In this document: positions 23,213 through 34,753 of the stretch, piece after piece
Numbering within the stretch: position 1 is the stretch's first letter
Layout: every line of letters begins with the position of its first letter
Source: Maratus speciosus
Taxonomy: Eukaryota; Arthropoda; Arachnida; Araneae; Salticidae
Assembly (NCBI GenBank): GCA_963932465.1
Contig: OZ010791.1
Location: 158,094,012 to 158,158,011, forward strand
DNA length: 64,000 bases
Direction of reading: 5' to 3'
Notes under the pieces: generated by a model
Databases searched by the model: none
What the model saw: only the letters and a program-made list of their open reading frames with translations
What the model was told of the DNA's origin: nothing
Program-made: the position numbers and the translations under genes

Positions 23213-23514
23213 TTCTTCTGTTTTATTTTTGAAGAACTTCTATATTTTACACAGCACGAGCACTTCATTCAGTAACGCCGCCATTGTAAAATGTCCGTCC
23301 TCTCTCCTTCACCGCTTATTTTTCGTTCACTACGCATGCTCGGTTGAGAAATTCGGACTTGAACCTGTTCTAGACCAGAGTTAGGTTACTGAACCCGGCG
23401 TTAGATTTCAACCTCGAACCGGTTCAGTGAGGCAGACGGTGAATACGATTTGAGCAGTCGACCCTGGTTTTCGTCATAACTTGGGGTCGAAGTTATTCGT
23501 GAATACGAGCGTTA

Positions 23515-24956
23515 GTGTTAGCTTTGTACTTCAGATACTTGTTTTACTTTTAATTCGTATGCTAATGTTACTAAATAAATCCGAAATAAATTACTTGAAA
23601 TTTATAATTTCCATATACAATAAAATGAAATTATTTTTATTTTTACGTTTTTGAACAAAATATTGAAATTCCTTTTTAATTTATAAATAGAGAAAATTAT
23701 GAAGTAAATACGGAATTAATATTTTGAAATTTATATTTCTAAGTACAAATATACGCCTCAGATATCCAATGCAAAAAAAAAAAAAAAATGTCAAAATGCA
23801 AACGAGGTATTAGCAAATAACCTCCCCATAGGTTTAGCATTAGTTTGCGAGTGCCTTCGCCTGACGGGACAGGAGCCTTAAGGTGAACTGTACATGCGTT
23901 GCCCATGTTTCTCTTTTCTTCCAATATCTGACAGGTTTACATTTCTATGTTGATATGTGGTCCCCATTATTAATTTTCAATTCTTAATCTTGTAGTAACA
24001 AAAGGAAGCATTTTGTAACTAAACAATTTTAGATACAGGAGGTGCATATTTGAGGATTATTTGATTAACATAATTTTATTCCCTACTTTATTTTGAACAC
24101 TGTGGCAATTTATAATATCTGCTTATATAAAACAGATAGGAAATTCAACGCGTTTCGATATTTTTTGTTACCCTGTATATTTCCGAAATGTAAAGATTCA
24201 AATATTGGTCGAATATTTGTTTACATTACAAGATATAACTTCTTCTTATCATTGGAAATTCAAATCTAATTTCAATTAGTTCAAATACTTGAATTTGTTC
24301 TTAAAACAAACTTAATTTATCTTAGGTTTTACTGCTGGATGAGCACATGTTATACTTAATATGTAAAATTTTGCGTAAAACGGATTTTTAAAACCTAAAT
24401 TTTAAAATAAAAAATGTTTAACATATATGTTTTTTTATTTATTTATTTTTTTTTTTTAATCTTTGGAAACTACTTATATACTAATTTAGTAAAATTTTAG
24501 CATTTTCATTCATATCTCAAAATTTTGAACTATTTTTCATAAATTATCAAAGTAGTTTTAAAATCATGTTTAGAAAATTTATGCTAAAAGTTCCATCACT
24601 TCTCTAAAACTTTTCCTTGCATTTAACTTTGTTCTAAACTTGAGTATAATTTACATGAATTTAAATTTCCAGTTACGATAAAATGAATAGAAGAAACGAG
24701 TACAAAATCAAAATTTACGTTCAGTAGTTAGGTTCGTGATTGAAAAATGCTCATATAATTACCAGTTCCTTACTTTACGCAATTTAGTCTACCCCTTAAA
24801 ATGTTCTATAGACTAATTTAAAATTTTCTGGTATATTCTGAATCGTCAATTTACGGATTTTTCTTAATTCTTCAGTTCCGAACAGGGTACCGCAGAAATT
24901 TTAAATGCTTCAATTTTATAGTTATTTTGCTTGTAAATAAGAGGTTTTTAAGAATA
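23515..24956. other. No gene seen
   Basis: About 1.4 kb of AT-rich sequence with poly-A and poly-T runs (23774-23788, 24448-24459). The only ORF over 60 codons (23739-23924, minus) crosses a poly-A run and has no recognisable features. Confidence 0.5.
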
Positions 24957-25775
24957 GGTGCAGATTTCCAAAATCTGGACGCGGGCAGTGGTCCCTAAAC
25001 CCAAAAAAATCAGTGGCCACATTGTGAAAAAAATGCATAAAAACAATATATGGAGGAAAGACAAACAAAATAGCTTAGGAATTCAAAGAGAAAAATAGAT
25101 TATTTAATATATACACTACACATGTACAACAAAACAGAGACTAATTGCACCAAATGTGTATATTATAATAGAATCACAAAATTCTTCAAATTTTGAATAT
25201 TAAGTATAATATAACTTAAACTACAATCTTAAACTATGTGCAGTGAGAAAATAAAGTTGGCAAGTTACAGTTTAAAAAAATATGTATAAGCTAAGCAATC
25301 ATGATAGTGGATAATATCAGAAAAACTATATTTTTCATTTTGATTTTGTCATATAAAAGTACATATAAAAAAAAATCCCTGCCGGCCCGGCCTGCAGGCA
25401 GAGGTAGATTTCGAAGTTAAGTATACTAATTTCACCAACAAAAACTAAATCATGATTAGATATAAATCCACTTTAACAGTTTTATCTGTCTGCTTTTGAC
25501 GAGTTTTTATTTCCTTTTTATAAAATAGCTGGTTTTATGAGAATCATGTTAAGGCGATATTAAAAAAGAAATTTTCCATACTCAACAACTCGAAATTTTC
25601 TGGCACATTTTAAGATTAATTTTTAATTAAAAAAATATATGAAACATGCTGACGTGATTTTTTAAAAGATTTATAAGCGACCTGCGTTTTTATTTTTCTT
25701 TCAATTAGTTAAAACTTGATTAATAAACAATTATTTTCTCAGTAGGGCAATATTTTTCGTTTCTAACACAGTCGC

Positions 25776-27682
25776 TTCGGGAAATTCTGTTCAAAATGCC
25801 CCTTTGACATCATTTTTTAAAATATATTCTGCCTTTATCAAAAAATCGATCATTACTGTACATTATATAGTTTCTGAATAAGAGAATCTAGCAATTGGAT
25901 GCGTTTGAGAGCAAAAATGAATTTAAAAATGAGTAAGAAAATAGACAGTTTGGATTTGAATGCACCCTTAATAAGATGATTTTTTTCGTCAACCGCTATG
26001 TATTTTTAATTTGTTTTTGCTTTAAGAATTGGCCCTATCAAAAACTTGTCTATATAAAGGTTGGAGACAATATTAAGAAGATATATGATAAATTCATGGA
26101 GATTTTATATCTTGTGAATTGACGGAGTTATGAAAAATTTTCTTCTTCAACCCCCCTTTTTTGTTTGTTTTTTTCTTGCAGTACGAATTGGTCCTATCAA
26201 AAACTTGTGAATATAAAAGTTGTAGATATTATTAAGGAGATGTATAATAAAATTAATTGGATTTGATATATTGAGAACTGACGAAGTTAGGAATTTTTTT
26301 CTCAACAAAAACCCTATTTTTTGCGCCCCTTGAGTCCATTTTTAATTTTATCAAAAATCTGTGATACATAAATTTTTGGTCCTATTATTAGAAGTAATAA
26401 AAACTTTAAACTGATTTGATATGTACAAAAATTAAGAAGTTATGGGGTTTTTTCGGTTTTCACAAAACTCCTCCCTATTTCCATCCCTTTGTCCGCTTTT
26501 GCCCATTAACGAACTTGACCGAGATTTTATGTCCCTTGATTTTATGTATCAGTTTGGAAGAGATTTGTGCAGAATTGCGGAAGTTATCGTGTCCACAAGA
26601 AAGTGATAACACAATTGCTTCGGGAAATTCCGTTCAAAATGCCCACTTGACATAATTTTTTGAAATATATTCTGTATCTATCAAAAAATCGATCATTGCG
26701 GTACATTATATAGTTTCTGAATAAGCGAATATACCAATTAAATGCGTTTGAGAGCAAAAATGAATTTAAAAATGAGTCAGAAAATAAGCAGTTTGGATTT
26801 GAGTGCATCCTTAATGCAATGATTTTTCCAACACAATCCGCTTCGGGAAATTCGGTTCAAAAGGCCCACTTTAACAGCATTTTTTTAAGTATATTCTGCC
26901 TCTATCAAAAAATCGACTATTACGGTACATTATATAGTTTCTGAGTAAGAAAACGTACCAATTGGAAGCCTTTGAGAGCAAAAATGAATTGTAAAATGAG
27001 TCAGAAAATACCCAGATTGGATTTGAATACACCCTTACTTAGATGATTTTTTTCTTCAACCGCTATGTATTTTTAATTTGTTTTTGCTGTAAGAATTGGT
27101 CCTATCAAAAACTTGTCTATATAGATGTTGTAGACAATATTAAGAAGATATATGATAAATTCATGGGGATTTTATATCTTTTGAATTGACGGAGTTATGG
27201 ATTTTTTACTTCTTCAAACCCCCTTTTTGTTTTCGTTTTTAATTTTTTTTTGCGGTACGAATTTGTCCTATCAAAAACTTGTGAATATGAAAGTTGTAAA
27301 TAATATTAAGGAGATTTATAATAAAATTAATTGGAATTGATATCTTGAGATTTGACGAAGTTATGAATTTTTTTCTCCCAAAAACCCTATTTTTTGCGCC
27401 CCTTGAGCCCATTTTTAACTTTATCAAAAATCTGTGATACATAAAATTTTGGCCCTATTTTTAGAAGTAATAAAATCTTTAAACTGATTTGATATGTACA
27501 AAAATTAAGAAGTTATGGGGGGTTTTCGGTTTTCACAAAACCCCTCCCTATTTCCATCCCCTTGGTCCGATTTTGCCCATTAACGAACTTGACCGAGATT
27601 TTATGCCCTTTGATTTTATGTATCAGTTTGGAAGAGATTGGTGCAGAATTACGAAAGTTATCGTGTCCAGAAGAAAGTGATA
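25776..27682 (+). repeat. Higher-order tandem repeat X-Y-X-X-Y
   Basis: Unit X (~210 bp, starting 'cttcgggaaattc.gttcaaaa') occurs at 25776, 26617 and 26842. Unit Y (~620 bp, starting 'caaccgctatgtatttttaa' and ending 'agaaagtgata') occurs at 25988-26605 and 27056-27682. Within Y, 'ctatcaaaaacttgt' itself recurs about every 140 bases. ORFs at 26416 and 27489 are the same repeat frame, not genes. A diverged minus-strand X lies at about 63000-63090. Confidence 0.85.
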
Positions 27683-27721
27683 TATATAGATAGATAGATA
27701 GATAGATACATATATATATAT
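27681..27721. repeat. (TAGA)n/(TA)n microsatellite
   Basis: TATATATAGATAGATAGATA and so on, directly after the last Y unit and before the conserved core, like the (TA)n in the big fold-back. Confidence 0.85.
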
Positions 27722-27724
27722 AAA

Positions 27725-27855
27725 GTTTTTTACTGAGGGTGGTTTTGGGTTCTAGGAGTCATGATCGGTGTAGATCTGCAAAAATTTTTCAGGAATTCCA
27801 ACATAGGAACGATCCCAATAGGTAGTATTTCATACGAAATCTACCTAAAAATTGT
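27725..27855 (+). repeat. Copy of the fold-back central core
   Basis: 'gagggtggtttTgggttctaggagtcatgatcg' and the terminal hairpin 'caataggtagtatttcatacgaaatctaccta' match the centre of the 8854-13998 fold-back (11277-11390: 'gagggtggtttcggggtctggg', 'gtcatgatcgatg', 'caataggtagc', 'gaaagctaccta'). This links the two structures as one family. Confidence 0.75.
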
Positions 27856-28053
27856 GAATGCATGAGATTATTTTGCACTGTAAAAATCAAAATACGAGTA
27901 CACTTACGAGTGACTTCAGACATTTGATTTTCGATAAGAAAAAATATTTTTTTAAATAACATATGGAGACTTAAATACCGAAAGTTAGTGGCCACAGAAA
28001 AAAAATTCAGTCGCTACGTGGCGACTGGCGACTGTGAATCTGCACCTGTATTT

Positions 28054-28573
28054 TTAAGGGGTCTATTTTAAGGTATTTTTAACACTTTCCAACATTGTTG
28101 AAACGTGACTATGAATTCGGTTTGTCTGTATGTCCGTCTACCTGCCATTATGCCCACGCTTTAACTCGCGTAAAGTAAATGCAGATATAATGGGCCACTA
28201 ATTTTTAAAAATTAAAAACAAACCCAAAATGCATTTCTTGAAACCGATTGAAAGAAATCTGATTGACTAACATATTTAAATGTTAACTTACCATAAACTG
28301 TTTGGAATAATAGTTTTTTTCTGCTGGTACATTTGTTTATTTGAGTGTCTTCAGTAAACAGATTTTTTGGAAAATTTTTAGAGATTGAATTAAGAGGTAA
28401 ATTTTTATTTAAAACATTGTTTCTTTAATATTATGTTTTATTTTAAATTAAACTACTGTCGATATACTCTATTTATATTACATTGTAAATAATTTGTTGA
28501 ATAACTCGAAAATTTAAAGATTCAGGCCTCAGAAATTTGCTAGGCCCCCTACTGGAGCATAGAGGAAGGTAAA
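28054..28573. other. No gene seen
   Basis: AT-rich flank of the LTR element. It contains 'ggtttgtctgtatgtccgtctacctgcc', similar in style to repeats at 6045 and 18005, but no gene. The stretch just before the LTR (28524-28570) is GC-richer and unexplained. Confidence 0.45.
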
Positions 28574-29293
28574 TGTTTCTGCACAAACATTTAAGTGAAT
28601 AACTCATCATCAAATGGCATAATTTCAACGAGTTATGTTTAGATAAACAATCAATCAATCGTAGATCATGTTAGAAATATAAACATTCCACAACTTTATC
28701 ATCTGTTTGTGAGATAACTGTTTGTGAATTTACTTTTATTAATTATAGCAATTTTGAAACTATAAATCATATAAAGTACTTTTCTATTTAGACATTTTCT
28801 CAGTTGCTTATGAATTATATGACTTATGATTTAGTATCTATCAAGATACTTTTCTTACTAAGAAATTATCTTTATTGCTATGAACTATTTGTGAAATATA
28901 CATTTCTTCTAAATAATTGCTGATATTTAGGAAAGTCATATCTCATGTTTAAATATTTACTTAAAGACACTATTTTTCATTTTCTTATTGAAATAACTTT
29001 GTTTATTAATATCAATAACACTGTCAAGGACACTTCCTGGTTTTCAGTGCATCTACATTGGAAGAAGTAGTTGGAATTGAATCTTCAAACAATACGCACA
29101 CAGCAATTCTTCTGTAGCTGCGATATTTTAATTTCGCAACCAAACCCCCGGTCCCTGTAAAACCGCAAGCACTCCTTCCTGTGCACCTGCATGAAATTGT
29201 ACCTAATGGCATCATTCAATATAATTTTATTTTAATCTCCAGTATACTTATTGACTGTTTTGACGCAATACACTCACAGTTTTCCGTACATCA
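28574..29293 (+). repeat. 5' LTR of the BEL/Pao element
   Basis: Starts TGTTTCTGC, ends ACATCA, giving the usual TG...CA. It is highly similar along its length to 34754-35474. Promoter and polyadenylation signals would be expected here; several AATAAA-like words occur, but I do not single one out. Confidence 0.9.
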
Positions 29294-29296
29294 AAT

Positions 29297-29320
29297 TTTG
29301 GAGGCACGCGGCGTTATCTT
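29297..29320 (+). other. Candidate primer-binding site
   Basis: TTGGAGGCACGCGGCG lies a few bases after the 5' LTR. TGG at its start would pair with a tRNA CCA end, as expected for minus-strand priming. I cannot say which tRNA. Confidence 0.5.
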
Positions 29321-29526
29321 GGATACTTTTACAAGTTTGGAATATGTGTACGCTCATCATATCATCTTACTGCAGTTTTTAATAAAGTTTACACCATTCT
29401 TATGTGGAATTACAACAGCCGACAGAGCACCTCGCATCACATTTATTACAGATAAGTACATTTTATCTTATTATTATTGTCGGTTTGGCTTTTGTTTTTT
29501 ACGCTATTCACCTTATTATTTGAATA

Positions 29527-30693
29527 ATGAGTACCGATACAGAAGCCGAAAAAAAGGCTGCTGAAGAATTGGAAAAAGCAGTCATAAATTTACGTGGCAG
29601 AGCTAAATCTGCTCTAACAAGAATAAACAACTTTATTAACTCTGAGCAAACGTTTCAAAAGAACGATTTATACAATAAATTAGAAAAATTAGAGGCAGTT
29701 TACTCAGACTTTGACAAATATGATGCTCAATTACCAGCTGAAGCATCTGAAGTTGATGAATTTGAGAAAAAAATATGAAACCAAAGCCAAACTGCAAACA
29801 GAACTTGAAAAAGTTACTGTAAATGTGCATGCACAATCTCAATTGATAAATGATCAGATTCCAGTTGTTAGTTCTACTATTTCTAACAATTTTAAACTGC
29901 CTAGATTAAACATAGAACAATTTAATGGTGATTTTAAAAACTGGCTGTCATTTAAAGATTTATATTTATCATTAGTTCATAATAATAACAGCATAAGTAA
30001 TATACAGAAGTTTCAATATTTAAGAGGGTTACTAGCGAAGGAGCCAGCCTCTATAATAAAACATATTCCTATTTCTGAAAACAGTTATTCAGAAGCGTGT
30101 GAAAAATTGCTGTCGAGATATGATAAGAAAAGACAAATTGTTTCTACTTTAGTTAAAACATTCTTGGACATTCCCCCCATCACTCAAGTGAATGCATTTA
30201 GCTGACGCTGTTTATCAGATGTATCAGATGAAGTAATTAGAGGCTTTAAATCAATCGATGAAAAGGCATCTGGCCGTGACTTGTGGCTAATTCATATTTT
30301 ATTACAAAAGGTTGATTCTAAAACAAGGGAGGAATGGGCAAATTGACCTCAAGCGAAGACTTTCCGTCTTTTGATCAATTTATTCAGTTTATAAATGATA
30401 GATGTTCATCTTTAGAGTTGTATAAAAGTGAAAATGAAGGTTCGCATAAACAAAAGAAACAATATAACGTCAATAGATCTTATTCCAGTGGCATTAGCAA
30501 ATGTTTACTTTGTAAATTTAATCACTCACTTTACAAGTGCGTTAAATTTAAGGAATTAAGCACCAGGGATAGGAGACAGTTTGTTAAGAAAAACAAGTTA
30601 TCTGCTAATTGCTTGTCGGGCAAGCATACTACCTGGCAATGCAATTCCTCTTACTCTTGTCATAATTGTAAGCTTAAACATCATACTAGTTAA
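29527..30693 (+). pseudogene. BEL/Pao Gag, frameshifted
   Basis: The ATG at 29527 opens an acidic, coiled-coil-like start (EAEKKAAEELEKA). A frame change near 29765, in an A-run, moves the reading to the frame containing LPRLNIEQFNGDFKNWLSFK, the typical start of the capsid-like DUF1759 domain of BEL/Pao Gag. A stop occurs at about 30203 and another frame change near 30340. The last part has zinc-knuckle-like cysteines: CLLCKFNHSLYKC (about 30510-30550) and CHNCKLKHH (about 30660-30685). It acts as the structural protein of the intracellular particle. At least three lesions make it non-functional. Confidence 0.9.
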
Positions 30694-30782
30694 GCGAAAA
30701 TAAGCTGCAAAATTACGCGATATCAACTTCTCGTTCAAATGAAAAACAGAGCCACAAAAACAAACCTGATTCAGAGGCCGGT

Positions 30783-31097
30783 TTGATTCCCGTTGTAAAT
30801 AAAAAGGAAATTTCTCCTTCCATAAATGCAGTTCAAACATCTTTCGCACTTTTGCCCACTGCTAGTGTATATATTAATGATTGCATGGGTCAAAAGCACA
30901 CTTTAAGAATCATGTGTGATAGTGGATCAGAGTCTACGCTTGTTTCTGAATCCTGCATGAAAATGTTAGGAATTAAAAGGAAAAAGGCTAGGTTTCCCGT
31001 AAAATGTTTGTCTAATTCAAAGATCGCAGAAGCTAAGGGTTACGTAATGTTTGATCTTACATCAATTTATAATGTGCTGACACCAAGTTGTCTGTGA
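30783..31097 (+). pseudogene. BEL/Pao aspartic protease (peptidase A17-like)
   Basis: The frame contains LRIMCDSGSESTLVSE, where DSG is the aspartic-protease active site, followed by NSKIAEAKGYVMFDL, as in retropepsin-like domains of BEL/Pao. The reading shifts near 31080: the next frame (from 31088) continues with AFILDDLTAPLP and DIILGSDYFFSIL, the DxxLGxDYF motif that links protease to reverse transcriptase in this family. It would have processed the Gag-Pol polyprotein. It is separated from Gag by a stop and is inactive as it stands. Confidence 0.88.
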
Positions 31098-33735
31098 AGG
31101 CATTTATTTTAGATGATTTAACTGCTCCGTTACCTGCGGAAAAAATACATGAGAAGCATTTTTCACATTTAAAGAATATAAACTTAGCGGATCCACATTT
31201 CGAGACACCAAGTAATATAGACATTATTTTAGGATCTGATTATTTCTTTTCTATTTTGCATCCTGATCAAGTAACAGATACGCAGAGCAATTTAATTGCT
31301 CAAAATTCAATTTTCGGCTTTCTCGTATCAGGGAAAATGCCACATTCTAGTACATCTCCAAATTCGATACATAATTTACATATTTATGAAATTAATATTG
31401 ATAAAGAGTTAAAGCGGTTTTGGGAAGTAGAAGATTTAATAAGAATACTCAAATTTTGTCACCTGAAGAGCAGTTTGTTGAATCACATTTTCAGGAAAAT
31501 TATTCAATTAATTCCGAGGGTCGTTTTTTGGTTAAGTTACCTTTTATTCAATCTAAATCAGAATTAGGTAATTCTAAACCTGACGCAATTTCTCGCTTGC
31601 TTGCTATGGAAAGGAAATTTAGAGAAAAACCAGAATTTGAAAATCAGTACAAAGAGTTTATGTACGAATATGAAGAATTAGATCACATGGAATTAGTTGC
31701 ACAAAATGACATTAATAATTATGAAAATGAACACTACTTTCTTCCTCATCATGTGGTTATTAAATCTTCTAGTATCACTACTAAATTAAGGGTAGTTTTT
31801 GACGCTTCATGCAAAACTTCAAGTGGTGTTTCCTTGAATTCCATTTTGGGTGTAGGCCCTAAGTTACAACGGGACATTTTCGAAATTTTACTTAATTTTT
31901 GATTTCCGAAAATAGTCTTTTCTGCGGACATAGAAAAAGTGTACCGCCAGATTTTGGTTGCCGGAGAGGATCAAATTTATCAGCAAATAGTTTGGAGGTC
32001 TAATCCTAATGAGGAAATAAAAAATTACAAATTGAAAACTGTCACATATGGTTTAGCGCCAGCATCTTTTCTGGCAACTAGATGTATAAAACAAATCGCT
32101 CATGATTATACAAAAAATGCTTGCATTTCGCGCATGTTAGAAGAGGATATGTACATGGATGACTTATTATCCAGTACAAATACTGTTAGGGAAGCAATAG
32201 AAACTTGCAAAGAAATTACAGATTGTTTAGACGCGCATGGTTTCCACTTAAGGAAGTGGAATTCAAATTCACAGGAATTTCTTAAGGAATTTATAGATTA
32301 TTCTAGCACGGAATCCACTTTTGAAATAATTCCTAGCGACAACGGAATCTCCAAAGTTCTAGGTTTAAGCTGGAACTCTTCATCAGATAGTTTTATTTTC
32401 ATAACTGCACTAACACTCACTTCAACTCTTACAAAGAGACATATTTTAGCTGAGTCTGCACGAATTTTTGACTCACTAGGTCTAATTTCGCCCTGTACTG
32501 TAACTTTAAAGGTATTTTATCAGAAGCTTTGGCTTACAAAGGGGGACTGGGGCTCTATTATACCGCAACATCTTGCAGACGAATTGCTACAATTTCAAAT
32601 TTCCTTTAACGGACTAAATCAATTGTCTGTTCCTAGATGTGTCACGATTTCATCCGGTAACCCATTTGAATTACACGGATTTTCTGACGCCTCAACACTG
32701 TCATATGCTGCCGCAATTTATTGCCGACAAGCTTATAACGGGAAAAGAAACTCTTTTCTCTTAGTTTCTAAAACCAAAGTTGCTCCAATCAAACAGATTT
32801 CGGTGCCAAAATTAGAACTTTGCGGTGCGCACCTACTGTCTAAGCTGTTCCGTTCCGTCATGGAAACATTAAAGAGTTACAAGTTCGATATTTTTGCCTG
32901 GACGGACTTAAAGGTCGTCCTTTCTTGGCTATCTGCGCATCCGCGTAAATGGAAGACTTTTGTCGTTAATAGAACATCTCAAATTACCGAAATTCTACCT
33001 ACAAAGCACTGGAGACATGTCCGATCCAAAGAGAACCCCGCAGATATTGCTTCACGCGGTATTGATCCAAAATGTCTTCCAGGTTGCGATTTGTGGTGGA
33101 AGGGGCCAAGTTGGCTGGTTTTGGACCCATCCAATTGGCCGAAAGACGACTCAAATGCTGAGGAATTTGATGATCAAATCAAAGCCGAACAAAGGTCTGA
33201 TCCAATTTTTTCCTTTCACACCCGCACATCAAATGACCTATTCGATAATTTGTTTCAAAAGCACTCTTCGCTTGCAAAAATTATTCACATTTTGGCATAT
33301 TGCCAAAGATTTATCAAAAAATGCAAGAAGTCTAACAAAACAGAAATTTCTTCACCACATCTTACTTACAAAGAAGCAAAAGCTGCCGAAGAAAACATTG
33401 TTCGTTGGATTCAGAATTATTACTTTCAGGAAGAATTTAAATGTATCCAAGAACAGAAGGCTTTTGCAAAGAAAAGTGCGTTACAGTCCCTCCACCCGTT
33501 TATTGACGATAGGGGTCTGTTACGGGTGGAAGGACGCTTACAAAATTCGCAATTATCATTTAATCAGAAACATCTTTTAATCTTACCCTCACAGCATAAA
33601 ATGGCTGAGTTATTAATACTGCAACAACACATTGCCCATTTGCATGCCGGGCCTTCACTGCTATCCCACATCATCAGACAATCTTATTGGATAGTTGGAA
33701 AAAAAGTCATTACAAATGCATCAATAGACGTTTAA
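31088..33735 (+). pseudogene. BEL/Pao reverse transcriptase and RNase H
   Basis: After a frame change near 31430, one frame runs from 31420 to 33735 with a single TGA at 31900-31902, in a context where CGA (Arg) is expected, so probably a C-to-T change. Visible motifs in order: YFLPHHVVIK and LRVVFDASCKTSSG (fingers), FSADIEKVYRQI (first catalytic Asp), LKTVTYGLAPASFLATR, and MYMDDLL (the YMDD box). RNase H follows with GFSDASTLSYAAAIY, IKQISVPKLELCGAHLL, FAWTDLKVVLSWL and RSKENPADIASRG. The last part, LLILQQHIAHLHAGPSLLSH, is the HH end of the integrase zinc domain. It would copy the RNA genome and degrade the RNA strand. A frame change near 33710 separates it from the integrase core. Confidence 0.93.
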
Positions 33736-34729
33736 AATACTACAGATATAAAAGGTCCATTGCAACCCCTCAACTAATGGGGAAATTGCCAAAGCATCGA
33801 GTAACCCTGGAACGTCCGTTTTTCTCCAGCGGTGTTGATTACGCAGGCCCTATATCTATTAAATTTAGTAAGGTTCGGGGTGAAAAAACAACTAAAGGGT
33901 ATATAGCGTTGTTTATTTGTTTGGCTACAAAAGCTGTGCATATTGAAGCTGTGAGTGATATGACAGCTGAGGCATTTATAGCCGCCTTTCGACGTTTTAG
34001 TGCAAGGCGAGGCGCCCCACAACATCTTTATAGTGACAATGGCACCAATTTTGTCGGTGCGTCCAGAAAGCTGGACAAAATATAATAACTATGGTGTTCA
34101 TTTACGGAAGATGAAATAATGTCGCATTATATCACAGAAAACTCTCTGGAATGGCATTTCATCCCTCCTTCTGCCCCTCATGTTGGCGGGATTTGGGAGG
34201 CTGCCATAAAATCAACAAAGCATCACCTCAAGCGAGTAATAGGACTCACTTTTGAGGAGCTCCCTACATTACTCGCCCAAATTGAAGCTTTACTCAATTC
34301 GCGGCCTCTTATTCATTTAAACGATAATGATGCTGATTCAATAAATGTTCTCACTCTCTCACATTTTCTTACAGGGGATGTTTTGCATTCAATACCCGAT
34401 GAGTCAGCAACCACTAACACAAATCTAAAGAAGCTATGGGAGCTGATCCAGAACATGAAAGTTGGATTCGCAAACGTTGGAGCAAGGAATACCTGGCCTC
34501 GCTGCAAACCAGAGCTAAATGGAAGATTGCCATGCGTAACATCCAGGTGGGTCAGGTAGTGTTAGTAATGGACGCAAATCAACCGCCTGGAACTTGGCCG
34601 TTGGGCCGTATTACAGAGGTCCACCCAGGCAGTGATGGAATCATCAGAGTAGTGACTGTGCAACGCGGGTCTTCTTTTTTCAAACGGCCAGTGCACAAAA
34701 TCGTCTTACTTCCTCAATATCAGGACTAA
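33687..34729 (+). pseudogene. BEL/Pao integrase, DDE core
   Basis: The core shows all three catalytic residues: GVDYAGPISIK (first Asp), YSDNGTNFVGA (second Asp) and APHVGGIWEAAIKS (Glu). A TAA at 34083-34085 interrupts the frame between the second Asp and the Glu. Near 34500 another frame change leads to the C-terminal part, which includes IQVGQVVLVMDANQPPGTWP and LGRITEVHPGSDG, the DUF5641-type tail of BEL/Pao integrases, ending at the stop 34727-34729. In the zinc domain the expected second cysteine pair seems partly lost (CINRRLKYYRYK). Role: insertion of the cDNA into host DNA. Inactive here. Confidence 0.92.
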
Positions 34730-34738
34730 GGCCCTGAT

Positions 34739-34753
34739 AGGGGGGGGGGGGTA
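34739..34753 (+). other. Polypurine tract
   Basis: A run of G residues ending GGGTA immediately before the TG of the 3' LTR, in the position where plus-strand synthesis primes in LTR retrotransposons. Confidence 0.75.

Larger units (their letters stand above)
20146..23511. mobile_element. Harbinger-like element, 3.4 kb, TTA target
   Basis: The ends are CGCTCGTATTCACGAATAAC and its exact complement, continuing TTCGACC on both sides, with TTA directly outside (20143-20145, 23512-23514). A 3-bp TTA/TAA duplication is typical of PIF/Harbinger. Just inside the left end the motif repeats in altered form (TCGTATTCACCGTTTACTTC), and its counterpart is near 23440 on the right. No complete transposase remains. 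The minus strand near 23284 offers a short first-exon-like ORF, and around 21020 the plus strand reads LTELQKKWSR, reminiscent of the Myb/SANT proteins that accompany Harbinger transposases; this last point is weak. Confidence 0.65.
24957..28053. mobile_element. Inverted-repeat-bounded block around a one-armed fold-back relative
   Basis: TAGGTGCAGATT at 24957 with 'cagtggccaca' at 25009 is mirrored by the complement of ACAGGTGCAGATTCACAGTC ending at 28053 with 'agtggccacag' at 27988. Inside is a 2.45-kb element (25397-27844) bounded by AGGTAGATTTCG and its complement CGAAATCTACCT. A GC-rich hairpin (CTGCCGGCC ... GGCAG) sits just outside the left bound. The same hairpin-plus-GGTAG arrangement ends the 8854-13998 fold-back. 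Confidence 0.55.

Noticed and set aside
26416..27680. Two ORFs beginning MICTKIKKLWG
   Set aside because: Same frame of repeat unit Y, seen twice.
29181..29564. 127-codon ORF at the end of the 5' LTR
   Set aside because: It runs through the LTR and leader in another frame; the 3' LTR carries the equivalent start (35362).
32960..33580. 206-codon ORF inside the polymerase region
   Set aside because: Shadow frame of the RNase H/integrase coding sequence; no family features.
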